Assembly (NCBI RefSeq): GCF_900109935.1
Contig: NZ_FOBV01000001.1
Coordinates: 62,001-126,000, forward strand
Direction of reading: 5' to 3'
Source of the DNA: Chryseobacterium taichungense
GTDB taxonomy: Bacteria > Bacteroidota > Bacteroidia > Flavobacteriales > Weeksellaceae
Length of the DNA: 64,000 bases
Both the position numbers and the translations under genes were made by a program. Shown one piece after another: positions 44,777-53,544 of the stretch. Each line of letters begins with the position of its first letter. The stretch's first letter is position 1. The notes below the pieces were generated by a model. The model saw only the letters and a list, made by a program, of their open reading frames with translations, was not told where the DNA came from and did not search any database.

Positions 44777-46198
44777 TCAGGCTAAAGTTAATCCTAACTT
44801 TAATGCTTCTTCGATCACAAATTGCTTTGCCTTTTCGCTGTCGTTTTCAATCTCGCCTTCAAGGATGGCTTCTTTTACCTTTTCTTTTAATATTCCGATT
44901 TCACGGCCGGGTTTCAGATTAAACATCGCCATGATTTCTTCTCCCGAAATGGGCGGCTGGAAATTTCTCACCTGGTCTTTTTCCTCTACTTCTTTAATCT
45001 TTACCGCAACATATTCAAAGTTTTTCTTGAATTTTTCCTGTTTTTTTGAATTCTTTGTAGTGATATCGGCTTTACAAAGTGTGAAAAGGTCTTCCATATC
45101 CTCTCCTGAATCAAATAACAGTCTTCTTAATGCAGAGTCAGACGCATCATCGGTGATAAGTGCAATCGGACGAGAGGAAAGCTTTACCATTTTCTGGACA
45201 TACTTCATATCGTTTCCTAAGGGCAGTTTCAGCCTTTGGAATAATGTTTTCACCATTTTTGAACCTAAAAACTCATGTCCGTGGAAAGTCCATCCTGTTC
45301 CTTCAACGAACTTTTTTGTTGGTGCTTTTCCGATATCGTGGAGCAGTGCTGCCCAACGCAGCCATAAATTGTCTGTATTTTCTGAGATATTGTCTACCAC
45401 TTCTAAGGTATGGTAAAAATTATCTTTATGAGTTTGACCTTCCACTTCTTCTATCCCTTTCAAATCAATGAGTTCAGGAATGATTAATTTCATCAGACCG
45501 GTTTCTTCCATCAGCTTGAGACCGATCGAAGGCTTTTTGGAAAGCATGATCTTGTTAAATTCAACCATGATTCTTTCCATGGAAACGATTTTAATTCTGT
45601 CCGCCTCCTGTTTTATAGCGTTAAGTGAATTTTCTTCAATCCGGAATTGGAGTGTAGAAGCAAAACGGATGGCTCTCATCATTCGCAACGGATCGTCAGA
45701 ATAGGTTTGCGCAGGTTCAAGCGGTGTTCTGAGAATTCCTTTTTCCAGATCATCAATACCGTTAAAAGGATCTATGAGTTCGCCAAAATTCTTCTTATTT
45801 AAAGAAATTGCCATTGCATTAACTGTAAAATCCCTTCGTTTCTGATCATCTTCTATCGTACCACCTTCCACTTCGGGTTTACGGCTGTCTTCGGAGTAGC
45901 TTTCTTTCCTGGCTCCTACAAATTCAAGCTCGAGATCTTTATATCTGATCATCGCTGTTCCGTACGTTTTGAAAACAGAAACTTTCATTTTGGGATCAAT
46001 TTCTCTCCCTACGTTTTGGGCAAGTTCAATTCCACTTTGTTCAGTCACAAAATCAATATCTGTAGACGCTTTTCTTTTCATGAGTAAATCACGGACATAA
46101 CCTCCAACGATGTACACCGACTGGCCATTCCTTTCCGCGACTTCAGAAATTATTTTAAAAAGTTTAAGGTTTTTATTTTGATTAAGATTGATATTCAT
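44777..46198 (-). CDS. cca: CCA tRNA nucleotidyltransferase with HD domain
   Basis: 473 aa. The class II nucleotidyltransferase head shows GGYVRDLLM and the metal-binding acidic pair in STDIDFV; the RRDFTVNAMA motif follows. The HD phosphohydrolase part has LLHDIGKAPTKK. It adds or repairs the 3' CCA end of tRNAs. The neighbouring HxlR gene is on the same strand only 9 bases upstream, so both may share a transcript. Confidence 0.93.
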   Translation of the reverse strand: MNINLNQNKNLKLFKIISEVAERNGQSVYIVGGYVRDLLMKRKASTDIDFVTEQSGIELAQNVGREIDPKMKVSVFKTYGTAMIRYKDLELEFVGARKESYSEDSRKPEVEGGTIEDDQKRRDFTVNAMAISLNKKNFGELIDPFNGIDDLEKGILRTPLEPAQTYSDDPLRMMRAIRFASTLQFRIEENSLNAIKQEADRIKIVSMERIMVEFNKIMLSKKPSIGLKLMEETGLMKLIIPELIDLKGIEEVEGQTHKDNFYHTLEVVDNISENTDNLWLRWAALLHDIGKAPTKKFVEGTGWTFHGHEFLGSKMVKTLFQRLKLPLGNDMKYVQKMVKLSSRPIALITDDASDSALRRLLFDSGEDMEDLFTLCKADITTKNSKKQEKFKKNFEYVAVKIKEVEEKDQVRNFQPPISGEEIMAMFNLKPGREIGILKEKVKEAILEGEIENDSEKAKQFVIEEALKLGLTLA

Positions 46199-46207
46199 TG
46201 TAAATAT

Positions 46208-46573
46208 TCAAAATTCAGAGTCTGCAAAGATAAGCGTATCATCCTTTTGTTCTATAATTATTTTTCTATGTTTTTGTCCCCATGCCACGATCGATTCTAT
46301 GAGAGACTCTAAAGATTTGCCATGCTCTGAAAGCATATAATAAGAAGTATTGTCACATTCTTTTTTAGTAATCAGTAAGTTTTGTTCCAAAAACTTGAGC
46401 TCCCTGATGAGCGTTCTTGCAGTAATATGCTGAAGATCCCTCTGTAATTCATTAAATCGTTTCTCTTTATCACACAAGCTTGCAAGAATGGCACTTTTCC
46501 ATCTTCCTCCGATAATATAAATAACGTCATTGACGTCTCTAAGTTGCAGTTGCTTTTGCTTATTTTTCATCAT
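46208..46573 (-). CDS. HxlR family transcriptional regulator
   Basis: 121 aa winged-helix protein with the HxlR core: IIGGRWKSAILASL, RFNELQRDLQHITARTLIREL and a wing (TSYYMLSEHGKSL). Such regulators sense redox state or electrophiles and usually control a divergent neighbour. The divergent gene here is the frameshifted small membrane protein at 46664. No conserved N-terminal cysteine of the HypR type is present. Confidence 0.88.
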   Translation of the reverse strand: MMKNKQKQLQLRDVNDVIYIIGGRWKSAILASLCDKEKRFNELQRDLQHITARTLIRELKFLEQNLLITKKECDNTSYYMLSEHGKSLESLIESIVAWGQKHRKIIIEQKDDTLIFADSEF

Positions 46574-46663
46574 CCTGTTTTTCCGGTATCCTGAAAGATA
46601 CTTATATTTTCATCAAAGATATTACAGCAAATTGGATTTTTATTTAATTTTACCAAAACATTT

Positions 46664-47064
46664 ATGATGAAAGACAAATTACATGTACACCAAAACATTC
46701 CCTTATCGGTAAAAATATTCTCGTGGGTTCTCATCGTAGCGGGAATATTTTTCTTTTATGTTTTCACCTTCAATCCCGGATTATCTTTTCCGGGGGCAAG
46801 TATTACAGATTATTCCTCACGGCTGGGATTTAGCAGCACAGGAGTAAGGGTATTAGGCAGTGTCGTTGCTCTACTGATCTCTGTATCTTTAATAAACCTC
46901 AATGGCTTTTTATTACTTTGATTTCAAGACTGGTCATAGAAGCCGGTGATATTATTGTTAATGTAGCCACCCACGGAACTATAACCAACACCATTATGAT
47001 CGGAGTTATAGCCATTCTTGAATTTTGGGCTGTTGTAAAGCTGTACCGAATTATTAAAACTTAG
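46664..47064 (+). pseudogene. Small membrane protein (DUF4345-like), frameshifted
   Basis: The first frame (46664-46921) encodes 85 residues with two membrane helices and ends at a TGA within a LNGFLLL tail. The other frame continues at once with ITLISRLVIEAGD ... FWAVVKLYRIIKT and stops at 47064. One extra T in the five-T run at 46907-46911 would join both into a protein of about 133 aa with four helices, the size of DUF4345-type proteins. It is either a true 1-base deletion or a sequencing error in a homopolymer. Confidence 0.8.
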
Positions 47065-47083
47065 TATCGGCAATTATCCCCAA

Positions 47084-47632
47084 TTATTCCCTAAGAACCT
47101 TTATTCTGTTATCACTCCAGATTTTGATGACGGATGAACCCGGATATTTTGAAACCTTCTCTCTGTCCTCTTCCACCGCATAATCTACCAAATTGACAAT
47201 TTCAGGAGAAATATCAGAGAATTTCAAAGGACTTTTTTCACCACTGAAATTGGCTGAAGTTGAAACCAACGGCTTATTTAATTTTGTGATTAATTTTTTA
47301 CAAAATTCATTTTTAACCAGCCTAATTCCTATGCTTCCGTCTTCGGCCAGGAGTTCTTTCGGCAGTCCTCTGGGATTTTCATAAACGATCGTTACCGGTT
47401 TTTCGCTCAAATCAATGATTTCCCAGGCCATTTCCGGAACGTCAACTAAATCCTGAAGCCTCTTTTCAGATTCTACCAAAATAATCATGGATTTGTTTTT
47501 TTCGCGTTTTTTGATCTCAAAAATTTTATTGACGGCTTCTATATTTGTCGCATCACAGCCAATTCCCCAGATCGTATCTGTGGGATATAAAATGGTGCCG
47601 CCGGATTTTAATATTTGTATGATATTTTCCAT
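47084..47632 (-). CDS. tsaC: L-threonylcarbamoyladenylate synthase (TsaC/Sua5/YrdC family)
   Basis: 182 aa. The YrdC fold is clear: PTDTIWGIGCDATN, KKREKNKSMIILV, the GSIGIRLV segment and PLVSTSANFSGE near residue 120. It makes threonylcarbamoyl-AMP for the universal t6A37 tRNA modification. It is the short TsaC type, without a Sua5 C-terminal domain. It is transcribed alone, with the RAYT element inserted directly upstream of its start. Confidence 0.9.
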   Translation of the reverse strand: MENIIQILKSGGTILYPTDTIWGIGCDATNIEAVNKIFEIKKREKNKSMIILVESEKRLQDLVDVPEMAWEIIDLSEKPVTIVYENPRGLPKELLAEDGSIGIRLVKNEFCKKLITKLNKPLVSTSANFSGEKSPLKFSDISPEIVNLVDYAVEEDREKVSKYPGSSVIKIWSDNRIKVLRE

Positions 47633-47637
47633 AATTC

Positions 47638-48224
47638 AGTAGGGGCGGGCTTTAGCCCGTCTTCAAAATTAAGCATTCATTCGGCTTTAGCCAAAACCTA
47701 ATTTAAAATTATATTTTTCAATGAATTCCAGATATTCTTCTGTAAAACTTTTTTTCCTGTGATGAATTTCCTGATTCTTAATATAATTTCTAATAGATTC
47801 AATCATAGATTCTGATATAGAAACTGCAAAATATTCATCCTGCCACGAAAACTTTTCTTTTGTTAATTGATTTTTGTTAATCCAATGAGAAGGCTCTCCT
47901 TTTAATAATTGTACAACTTTTTCAATATTCTGATTCGAACCAAGAGAAATCAGACAATGGCAATGATGCGAATAACCATTAATCATATCTACAAAAATTC
48001 CTTTTTCTGAAGCATTTTCTTTTATATGTTTCCAAATTTTGAGTCTTAATTCAGGAGAGTTGAAATAAGGAATTCTATTTCTGGTCGAAAAGACAATATG
48101 AATATAAATTTTAATAAATGGCATTTGTGTCGTTTGTCCAAAAATATAAATTTATTTTAGATTTTGGCTAAAGCCAATTAAATTGTATTAAATAGAAAAC
48201 GGGCTAAAGCCCGTTCCTATTGAT
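47638..48224 (-). mobile_element. RAYT transposase element flanked by inverted REP sequences
   Basis: The left end (CGGGCTTTAGCCCG then CGGCTTTAGCCAAAA) and the right end (TTTTGGCTAAAGCC then CGGGCTAAAGCCCG) are imperfect inverted copies of about 80 bases. Each contains a long and a short palindrome. Between them lies only the Y1 transposase gene. This is the layout of REP-associated tyrosine transposases and their substrates. Confidence 0.85.
47687..48124 (-). CDS. REP-associated tyrosine transposase (IS200-like, Y1)
   Basis: 145 aa. The HUH motif appears as GYSHHCHCLISL (His-Cys-His variant: H-x-H spacing kept) near residue 52, and the catalytic Tyr lies in IRNYIKNQEIHH. The start of the family is typical (YIHIVFSTRNRIPYF). 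It nicks and joins single-stranded DNA at REP hairpins. The last codons and the stop are encoded inside the left REP sequence. The frame is intact, so the enzyme may be active. Confidence 0.9.
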   Translation of the reverse strand: MPFIKIYIHIVFSTRNRIPYFNSPELRLKIWKHIKENASEKGIFVDMINGYSHHCHCLISLGSNQNIEKVVQLLKGEPSHWINKNQLTKEKFSWQDEYFAVSISESMIESIRNYIKNQEIHHRKKSFTEEYLEFIEKYNFKLGFG

Positions 48225-48659
48225 GGTTGTAAAATTATTTTTAATTCTCAAATAAACAGAAGAACACATTATAAATAAAATTGAAGCCAGCCATAAAAAA
48301 TATCCGATTTCTAGGCTGTAAATAGGAGCTTCTCTTCCACTTTCTGAAACTAATATAGAATTCCAGAATAGAAAAGATACAGAAATTAATAAAGCAATGA
48401 TGCCGGTAACAATTGAAGCAAAAAACTTCTCAAAAAAGAAGCAGGCTATTGAGATAAAAAACCAAATATTTGCTGACCAAATAAAGAATTCCAAAATTCC
48501 ACCACCTAGAAAACTTATACCACCGATTAGTAAAAGCTCAAAAGAACTAAAATCTCTAATTTCCTTGGATTCTGTAACTTTAAAAGCAGTAAAGAAGAGA
48601 GACGCTATAAAAATTAGCAGACTTATGAGAGCTAAAATATTTTTTAGGGAATACTTCAT
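48204..48659 (-). CDS. Hypothetical four-helix membrane protein with tail altered by the REP element
   Basis: 151 aa with four hydrophobic helices (about 8-26, 43-60, 64-100 in two parts, 120-137). No known family is recognised. The last residues (INRNGL) and the stop codon are read from the right end of the RAYT element, so insertion has probably replaced the original C-terminus. Its ATG overlaps the DinB stop by 4 bases, implying coupling. Confidence 0.7.
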   Translation of the reverse strand: MKYSLKNILALISLLIFIASLFFTAFKVTESKEIRDFSSFELLLIGGISFLGGGILEFFIWSANIWFFISIACFFFEKFFASIVTGIIALLISVSFLFWNSILVSESGREAPIYSLEIGYFLWLASILFIMCSSVYLRIKNNFTTINRNGL

Positions 48660-49159
48660 AACACCGGCAAATATCTTTCCCCAATAATATTCAAATGATG
48701 CACATTGTGACCAACAATTAATTTCCCGATGGTTTCTACGGAAATTTCATTCCCGTTGGCTATTCCGGTATTCTTTAAAACAGAAGGATTCAATGTTTCC
48801 AGCAATAACTGTGAAGATTTCCTCACAGTCTGATATTCATCCAATAAAGAGCTCAGACTTATTTCATTCGCATAAGAGTTTCTGGCGTAATTTTCCTCGT
48901 CAAAGCCGGGAAGTTCATTTTTGTCTCCCCTTGCGAAAGCCAGGATTCTGTATTGAAAAACCCTTTCGGTATCCGACAGGTGTAAAAGCAATTCTTTAAG
49001 TGTCCATTTTCCCTCGGCATAAGCGCAATGCGATTGTTCTTCAGAAAGTTTACTATAAATTCCAACTGTTTTCTCTTCTGTTCTTTTCAATTCTTCCAGC
49101 AAGTTTTCAGAAGGAATCAAATCTAAATATCGCTGTACGTATTTTTGAAATTCTGTCAT
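48656..49159 (-). CDS. DinB family protein
   Basis: 167 aa from the ATG at 49159; a TTG-initiated extension covers a repeat and is rejected. It is a four-helix-bundle DinB protein with the metal-binding histidines in KELLLHLSDTER near residue 60 and in VGHNVHHLNIIGERYL near the C-terminus (the third ligand pair). These proteins are metal-dependent thiol-transferase-like enzymes, often in bacillithiol metabolism. The specific substrate is not predictable. Confidence 0.88.
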   Translation of the reverse strand: MTEFQKYVQRYLDLIPSENLLEELKRTEEKTVGIYSKLSEEQSHCAYAEGKWTLKELLLHLSDTERVFQYRILAFARGDKNELPGFDEENYARNSYANEISLSSLLDEYQTVRKSSQLLLETLNPSVLKNTGIANGNEISVETIGKLIVGHNVHHLNIIGERYLPVL

Positions 49160-49167
49160 AATTATAA

Positions 49168-49245
49168 GTTTAACAATGTACCAGTGTAGCAATGTAGCAA
49201 TTATTGGTAAACTGCTACATTATTAAATGGTCACATTAATTATTG
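49168..49245. repeat. Degenerate CAATGTA-type repeat, copy 1
   Basis: Repeats of the type AATGTACCAGTGTAGCAATG with partial inverted complement (CTGCTACATTATT, GGTCACATTAATT) fill the gap between dinB and a GNAT gene. Similar sequences occur at 50897 and 57648. Confidence 0.65.
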
Positions 49246-49676
49246 GTCCATTCATAGAAATTCACTTTGTCGTAAATTTCAAATCCGCAGGACGGATATA
49301 ATTTATTTCCGATATCATTCGATTTTCCGGTTTCCAGAAGAATTCCGCAGGCATCAGTTGCTATTGCCATTTTCTTGGCTTTGTCAATCAATAGTTTAGA
49401 ATACCCGTTTCCACGGTGATTTTCATTAACATATAAATCATTCAGCAACCAATAGCGTTTCATCCTTGTAGAGGAAAACAATGGATATAATTGTACAAAA
49501 CCTACCAATTTGCCTTGATTTTCAGCAACAAAAATTTCAGAATCTTTATTTTCGATTCTTTCTGTGATGAATTTTTCGGCTGCAGGAATATCAGATTCTT
49601 TATGATAAAATATTCTGTACTGATCAAACAGTTCAGATAATTGTTTTACATCCTGAATGTTTGCTTTTCTTGTCAT
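49236..49676 (-). CDS. GNAT family N-acetyltransferase
   Basis: 146 aa. Acetyl-CoA-binding motif A appears as VNENHRGNGYSKLLIDKA (R/Q-x-x-G-x-G/A pattern: HRGNGYS). The rest has the standard GNAT strand order and ends EIYDKVNFYEW. The substrate is unknown. Confidence 0.87.
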   Translation of the reverse strand: MTRKANIQDVKQLSELFDQYRIFYHKESDIPAAEKFITERIENKDSEIFVAENQGKLVGFVQLYPLFSSTRMKRYWLLNDLYVNENHRGNGYSKLLIDKAKKMAIATDACGILLETGKSNDIGNKLYPSCGFEIYDKVNFYEWTNN

Positions 49677-49748
49677 GATATGGGTTTTAAGACTTTGTCA
49701 AAGTTAAAAGTGGTGAAAATCTAACTTTGACAAAGTTGTGGAGTCAGA

Positions 49749-50888
49749 TTAAGAAAATGCTCTTTCCAGATCTGCGATCAGGTCTTCCGCATCTTCAATT
49801 CCTACGCTTAGACGAACTAAATCGTCTGTAATTCCTAATTCTGCACGTTTTTCTGCAGGAATAGAAGCGTGCGTCATTAAAGCCGGATGATTTGCCAAAG
49901 ATTCCACACCACCCAAAGACTCAGCTAAAGTGAATACTTTTACTTTTTCCAAAAACTTAATTGCATCTTCCTTTTTACCAGATTTGAAAGTGAAAGAAAC
50001 CATTCCTCCGAAATCTTTCATCTGGGATTTTGCCAGCTCAAACTGAGGGTGGGATTCCAATCCCGGATAGATGACTTTATCTACGGCAGGATGAGATTCA
50101 AGATATTTTGCCACGGCCATTCCGTTTTCCGAATGTCTCTGAACTCTTAATGCCAATGTTTTAATTCCTCTTAATACTAAATAAGAATCGTGAGGACCTA
50201 AAATTCCACCACTAGCAAACTGAATAAAGTGAAGCTTTTCTCCCAATTCAGCATCTTTTGCCACTAAAGCACCCGCGATCACATCGGAGTGACCTCCTAA
50301 ATATTTCGTTGCAGAGTGCATCACGATATCTGCTCCAAGATCGATTGGTCTCTGAAGATAAGGTGTTGCAAACGTATTGTCTACGGCAACCAGAATATCT
50401 TTTCCTTTTGCAACTTCCACAACCGCTTTAATGTCTACGAGTTTCATTAAAGGATTTGTCGGCGTTTCTACCCAGATCAGTTTGGTTTTATCGGTAATAA
50501 CGTCAGCGATTTTTGAAACATCATCAAAATTCACGAAGGTAAATTTCAACTGGTATTTCTCGAAAAGTCTGGTAAACATTCTATATGTACCGCCATACAG
50601 ATCATCTACAGCGATTACCTCATCTCCGGGATTTAATAATTTTAAAACACAATCGATTGCTGCCAGCCCCGATCCGAAGGCTAGTCCTCTGGCTCCATTC
50701 TCAATGCTTGCCAAAGAATCTTCCAACGCCTGTCTCGTAGGGTTCGCCGCTCTTGAATATTCGTATCCGGAATGTACACCCGGGCTTTTCTGTGCGAAGG
50801 TTGACGTTAAAAATACAGGAACGTTTACCGAGCCTGTCGCCGATTCGTGGTGTTGACCACCGTGTATTACTTTTGTATTGAAATTCAT
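49749..50888 (-). CDS. Cystathionine gamma-synthase
   Basis: 379 aa, Cys/Met metabolism PLP family. The PLP Lys lies in MHSATKYLGGHSDVIAGA, substrate-binding GSGLAAI and ETPTNPLMKLVDI are present, and the active-site tail SLGGVESLANHPALMTH is intact. It joins an activated homoserine with cysteine to form cystathionine for methionine synthesis. Gamma-lyase or O-acetylhomoserine sulfhydrylase activity cannot be excluded. It is transcribed alone. Confidence 0.88.
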   Translation of the reverse strand: MNFNTKVIHGGQHHESATGSVNVPVFLTSTFAQKSPGVHSGYEYSRAANPTRQALEDSLASIENGARGLAFGSGLAAIDCVLKLLNPGDEVIAVDDLYGGTYRMFTRLFEKYQLKFTFVNFDDVSKIADVITDKTKLIWVETPTNPLMKLVDIKAVVEVAKGKDILVAVDNTFATPYLQRPIDLGADIVMHSATKYLGGHSDVIAGALVAKDAELGEKLHFIQFASGGILGPHDSYLVLRGIKTLALRVQRHSENGMAVAKYLESHPAVDKVIYPGLESHPQFELAKSQMKDFGGMVSFTFKSGKKEDAIKFLEKVKVFTLAESLGGVESLANHPALMTHASIPAEKRAELGITDDLVRLSVGIEDAEDLIADLERAFS

Positions 50889-50896
50889 AATCTTAA

Positions 50897-50970
50897 TAAT
50901 TTAACAATGTATCAATGTACCAGTTTACCAATATTGTTACATTGCTAGACTGATACATTGTTATATTAGT
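50897..50970. repeat. Degenerate CAATGTA-type repeat, copy 2
   Basis: AACAATGTATCAATGTACCA is followed by ATATTGTTACATTGCTAGAC and ATACATTGTTATATTAG. It is partly self-complementary and lies between the cystathionine gamma-synthase gene and gldC. Confidence 0.65.
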
Positions 50971-50972
50971 TC

Positions 50973-51299
50973 TTACATTTTTATCGCAGATTTTACGGCA
51001 AACTCTTCTGCCATCTCCTCCATCCACTGGGCTACGTCTTCTTCTCCGGTTGCTCTTTGGTAAGTATTTCCCAGAGAAACCAGGATCTGATGGATGAACA
51101 TTTTCATTTGGTCAACCGGCATTTCTTTAGTCCAAAGGTCGATTCTCAAAGCTTCCATGGCTTTATCGTCCCAAACCGAAATCATCGTTGCCTTGGTTGC
51201 TTCCTTTTCGATGCCGCCATCCTGAGCGTTCCAGGTAATATTTTCCGGGATGTGGTTTTCATCCAGTTCTACATCTATCGTAATCTGAGTTTTTCTCAT
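50973..51299 (-). CDS. gldC: Gliding motility protein GldC
   Basis: 108 aa. It is highly similar in pattern to GldC of Flavobacterium: starts MRKTQITIDVELDENHIPE, contains the WNAQDGG and EMPVDQMKMF segments and ends in a helical tail. GldC is a small cytoplasmic or periplasm-facing helper of gliding; it is not strictly essential in F. johnsoniae. gldB is usually adjacent; here an ABC exporter pair lies between them. Confidence 0.92.
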   Translation of the reverse strand: MRKTQITIDVELDENHIPENITWNAQDGGIEKEATKATMISVWDDKAMEALRIDLWTKEMPVDQMKMFIHQILVSLGNTYQRATGEEDVAQWMEEMAEEFAVKSAIKM

Positions 51300-51331
51300 A
51301 ACTTTCTTTTATTTCTAAATTTGTTGCAAAG

Positions 51332-53533
51332 TTAATACTTCTTAAGCTTATCCAAAATTTCTACAAAGTTATCTTCATCCGGAAACGGTGTATTCAGGTT
51401 AAATATTTTACCTTCAGGATCAATAATGATAAATCTCGGAATCGATTGAATTTTATACGCTGCGAGAATCTTTTCGGCATTTTTAAGCCAAAACTGGGGA
51501 ACACCTGACGGTTTTGTCTTTAAATAATTTTTCCACTTCGACTGATTTTCATCTACGCTTACAGAGATAAACTGAAGATTCTGATAATATCTGTATTGAT
51601 TATTTCTTGCTTCAAAAACCGGCCGGATTTGTCTGCACGGCGCACACCAGGTTGCCCAAAGATCGATAATGACATATTTTCCTCGGAATTTTGAAAGGTT
51701 TACAGTTTTTCCGTTGTCATTTAAGAAAGTAAGATCCGGAAACACTGCGCCCTTTTGGGACCTATTGATCTGATCTAGCTTGGAATACAGCATTTTCCGG
51801 TAATCCGTATTTTTAATATTGTTAATTTCACCAGCGAATAATTTATTTCTCGTCAGGCTGTCGGTTTGAAGTTCCATAGTTTTAGACAAATGTTTCGACA
51901 ACAGTCTGTCTTTTTCTAATCCTTGCGGCAGTTTATTGATTTTCGTGAAAAGTATACTGTCTGCATTGATCGACTGGTCTTTATCCGTAAGAAGATGGTC
52001 CAGCTTGAACTGAAGATAATTTTCGTTTTTGCTTAAAAGCCGTGATGGCTTACTGATATTGGCATTCAGTTCATCCACAAAAGCTTTAGGAGGGGAAAAT
52101 TTAGGATCATTCCACGAGGTCATTTTTCGGTAATTACTAATCTCATTTAAGTAATTAATGGCCATCAACTGTGTTCTGTACGTTTTATATTCATCGGAAA
52201 GCGCATTGTTAGCCGGATCAGCAAAAACATTCAGAATTCTTTTCTTCTCTTTCCAGTCATCCTGAGCTGCCTCGTAGAATTTTTCCGGTTCATTGTTGTA
52301 GGGTTGATCATTCAGCACATACGTAAAATCCCTTCCAAAGGAATCCTGCTTTTCACGATAGGACTGATCTGCTTTACGATTTGACTTTATATAAGTCACC
52401 ATTACGGTGTTGTTAAATTTAAAATCAAGATCAAACCAATCGCCGCTTCCCATCACCAGGACCAGCTTTTTATTTCCGATTTCAATAATATATTCATCCA
52501 ACGGAAGTTTTTCTTTTGTAGTCCAGTTGAATGTATTATTGATTACGGGTGCGGCACCGACTTTCTTGTGAAAATCTGATGTATAAATTTTAACGGAATC
52601 GATTTTAAGATCTGTATCTAATGTTCCTTTCATAGAAACTCCTTCAGCAATGCTTTTATAAGGCTTCGGCAACTGAATAAAATAGAGAAAAACAAATCCG
52701 GCAACAAATAGTACCGATGAGATGACGATCTGTTTTTTATTTTTACCAAAAGCATTTTTAAATCCTTTTTTGCTGTACCAGAAATATCCTATGATGAGAA
52801 AAATAACCATCCAGAAAATACTCATAAATTCCGAATGTGAAATAAAAGTATTGAGGTTCCTAATCTCCGGAGCGTTCCAGAAATTATATAAAGAACCGTA
52901 AGGATTAAAAAAGAATGACTGCTTCTGAATGAGCGCGGTAATATTTGAGGCAATTCCCAAAGAACCGATCAGGAAAGACCAGATAAATCCATGAAAAGCG
53001 ACCGAAATACAGAGCTGAAGAGCTGCAATTCCTAAAACTGTAATGCATATCCTGATATATGTTTTAATAGCCCATACTACATCAAAATCCATCAGTTTTA
53101 CGGCATTCGGATGAATATAATAATCTGCCGTTGCCATGATCATACTAAATATAAAATATGAAGTGATGCACATTACACTCAGGATCACCACAATGATATA
53201 TTTTGACAGATAAAGCTGCAAACGGCTTACCGGCTGTGTTTCCATAAGTTGCCATCCGTTGTTTTTATGGTCAGTCTGGGCAATCCTGTTTGCGGCCACA
53301 ATAATCAGCAGCGGTAATATGAAAAATACAAAATATTTTAACTGATCACCACCGATCGCATCTTCAAAAACAGAAAATTTCAGTGTTCCTTCCGGAACCG
53401 TTTCCGGCATAAAAAACGAAGGAACATATACCAGAATCGGAAGTAAGCCACCTAAAACAATGGCAATATAAATGATTCCTAATCCTTTAAGCTTCAGCCA
53501 TTCCGTACCGGCTGTTGTGAGTAATTTTTTCAT
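51332..53533 (-). CDS. ABC-2 type permease fused to a TlpA-like thioredoxin domain
   Basis: 733 aa. The N-terminal 290 residues hold seven predicted membrane helices of an ABC-2/lantibiotic-type permease (EWLKLKGLGIIYIAIVLGG; NNGWQLMETQPVSR loop). Residues about 300-590 are soluble and unassigned. The last 140 residues form a TlpA-like thioredoxin with CAPC at about 630-633 (WATWCAPCRQIRP) and the cis-Pro in SIPRFIII. With the N-terminus inside, seven helices would place the thioredoxin in the periplasm. The ATPase gene lies 11 bases upstream. The fusion is unusual. Confidence 0.9.
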   Translation of the reverse strand: MKKLLTTAGTEWLKLKGLGIIYIAIVLGGLLPILVYVPSFFMPETVPEGTLKFSVFEDAIGGDQLKYFVFFILPLLIIVAANRIAQTDHKNNGWQLMETQPVSRLQLYLSKYIIVVILSVMCITSYFIFSMIMATADYYIHPNAVKLMDFDVVWAIKTYIRICITVLGIAALQLCISVAFHGFIWSFLIGSLGIASNITALIQKQSFFFNPYGSLYNFWNAPEIRNLNTFISHSEFMSIFWMVIFLIIGYFWYSKKGFKNAFGKNKKQIVISSVLFVAGFVFLYFIQLPKPYKSIAEGVSMKGTLDTDLKIDSVKIYTSDFHKKVGAAPVINNTFNWTTKEKLPLDEYIIEIGNKKLVLVMGSGDWFDLDFKFNNTVMVTYIKSNRKADQSYREKQDSFGRDFTYVLNDQPYNNEPEKFYEAAQDDWKEKKRILNVFADPANNALSDEYKTYRTQLMAINYLNEISNYRKMTSWNDPKFSPPKAFVDELNANISKPSRLLSKNENYLQFKLDHLLTDKDQSINADSILFTKINKLPQGLEKDRLLSKHLSKTMELQTDSLTRNKLFAGEINNIKNTDYRKMLYSKLDQINRSQKGAVFPDLTFLNDNGKTVNLSKFRGKYVIIDLWATWCAPCRQIRPVFEARNNQYRYYQNLQFISVSVDENQSKWKNYLKTKPSGVPQFWLKNAEKILAAYKIQSIPRFIIIDPEGKIFNLNTPFPDEDNFVEILDKLKKY

Positions 53534-53544
53534 TGATCTGGGTT

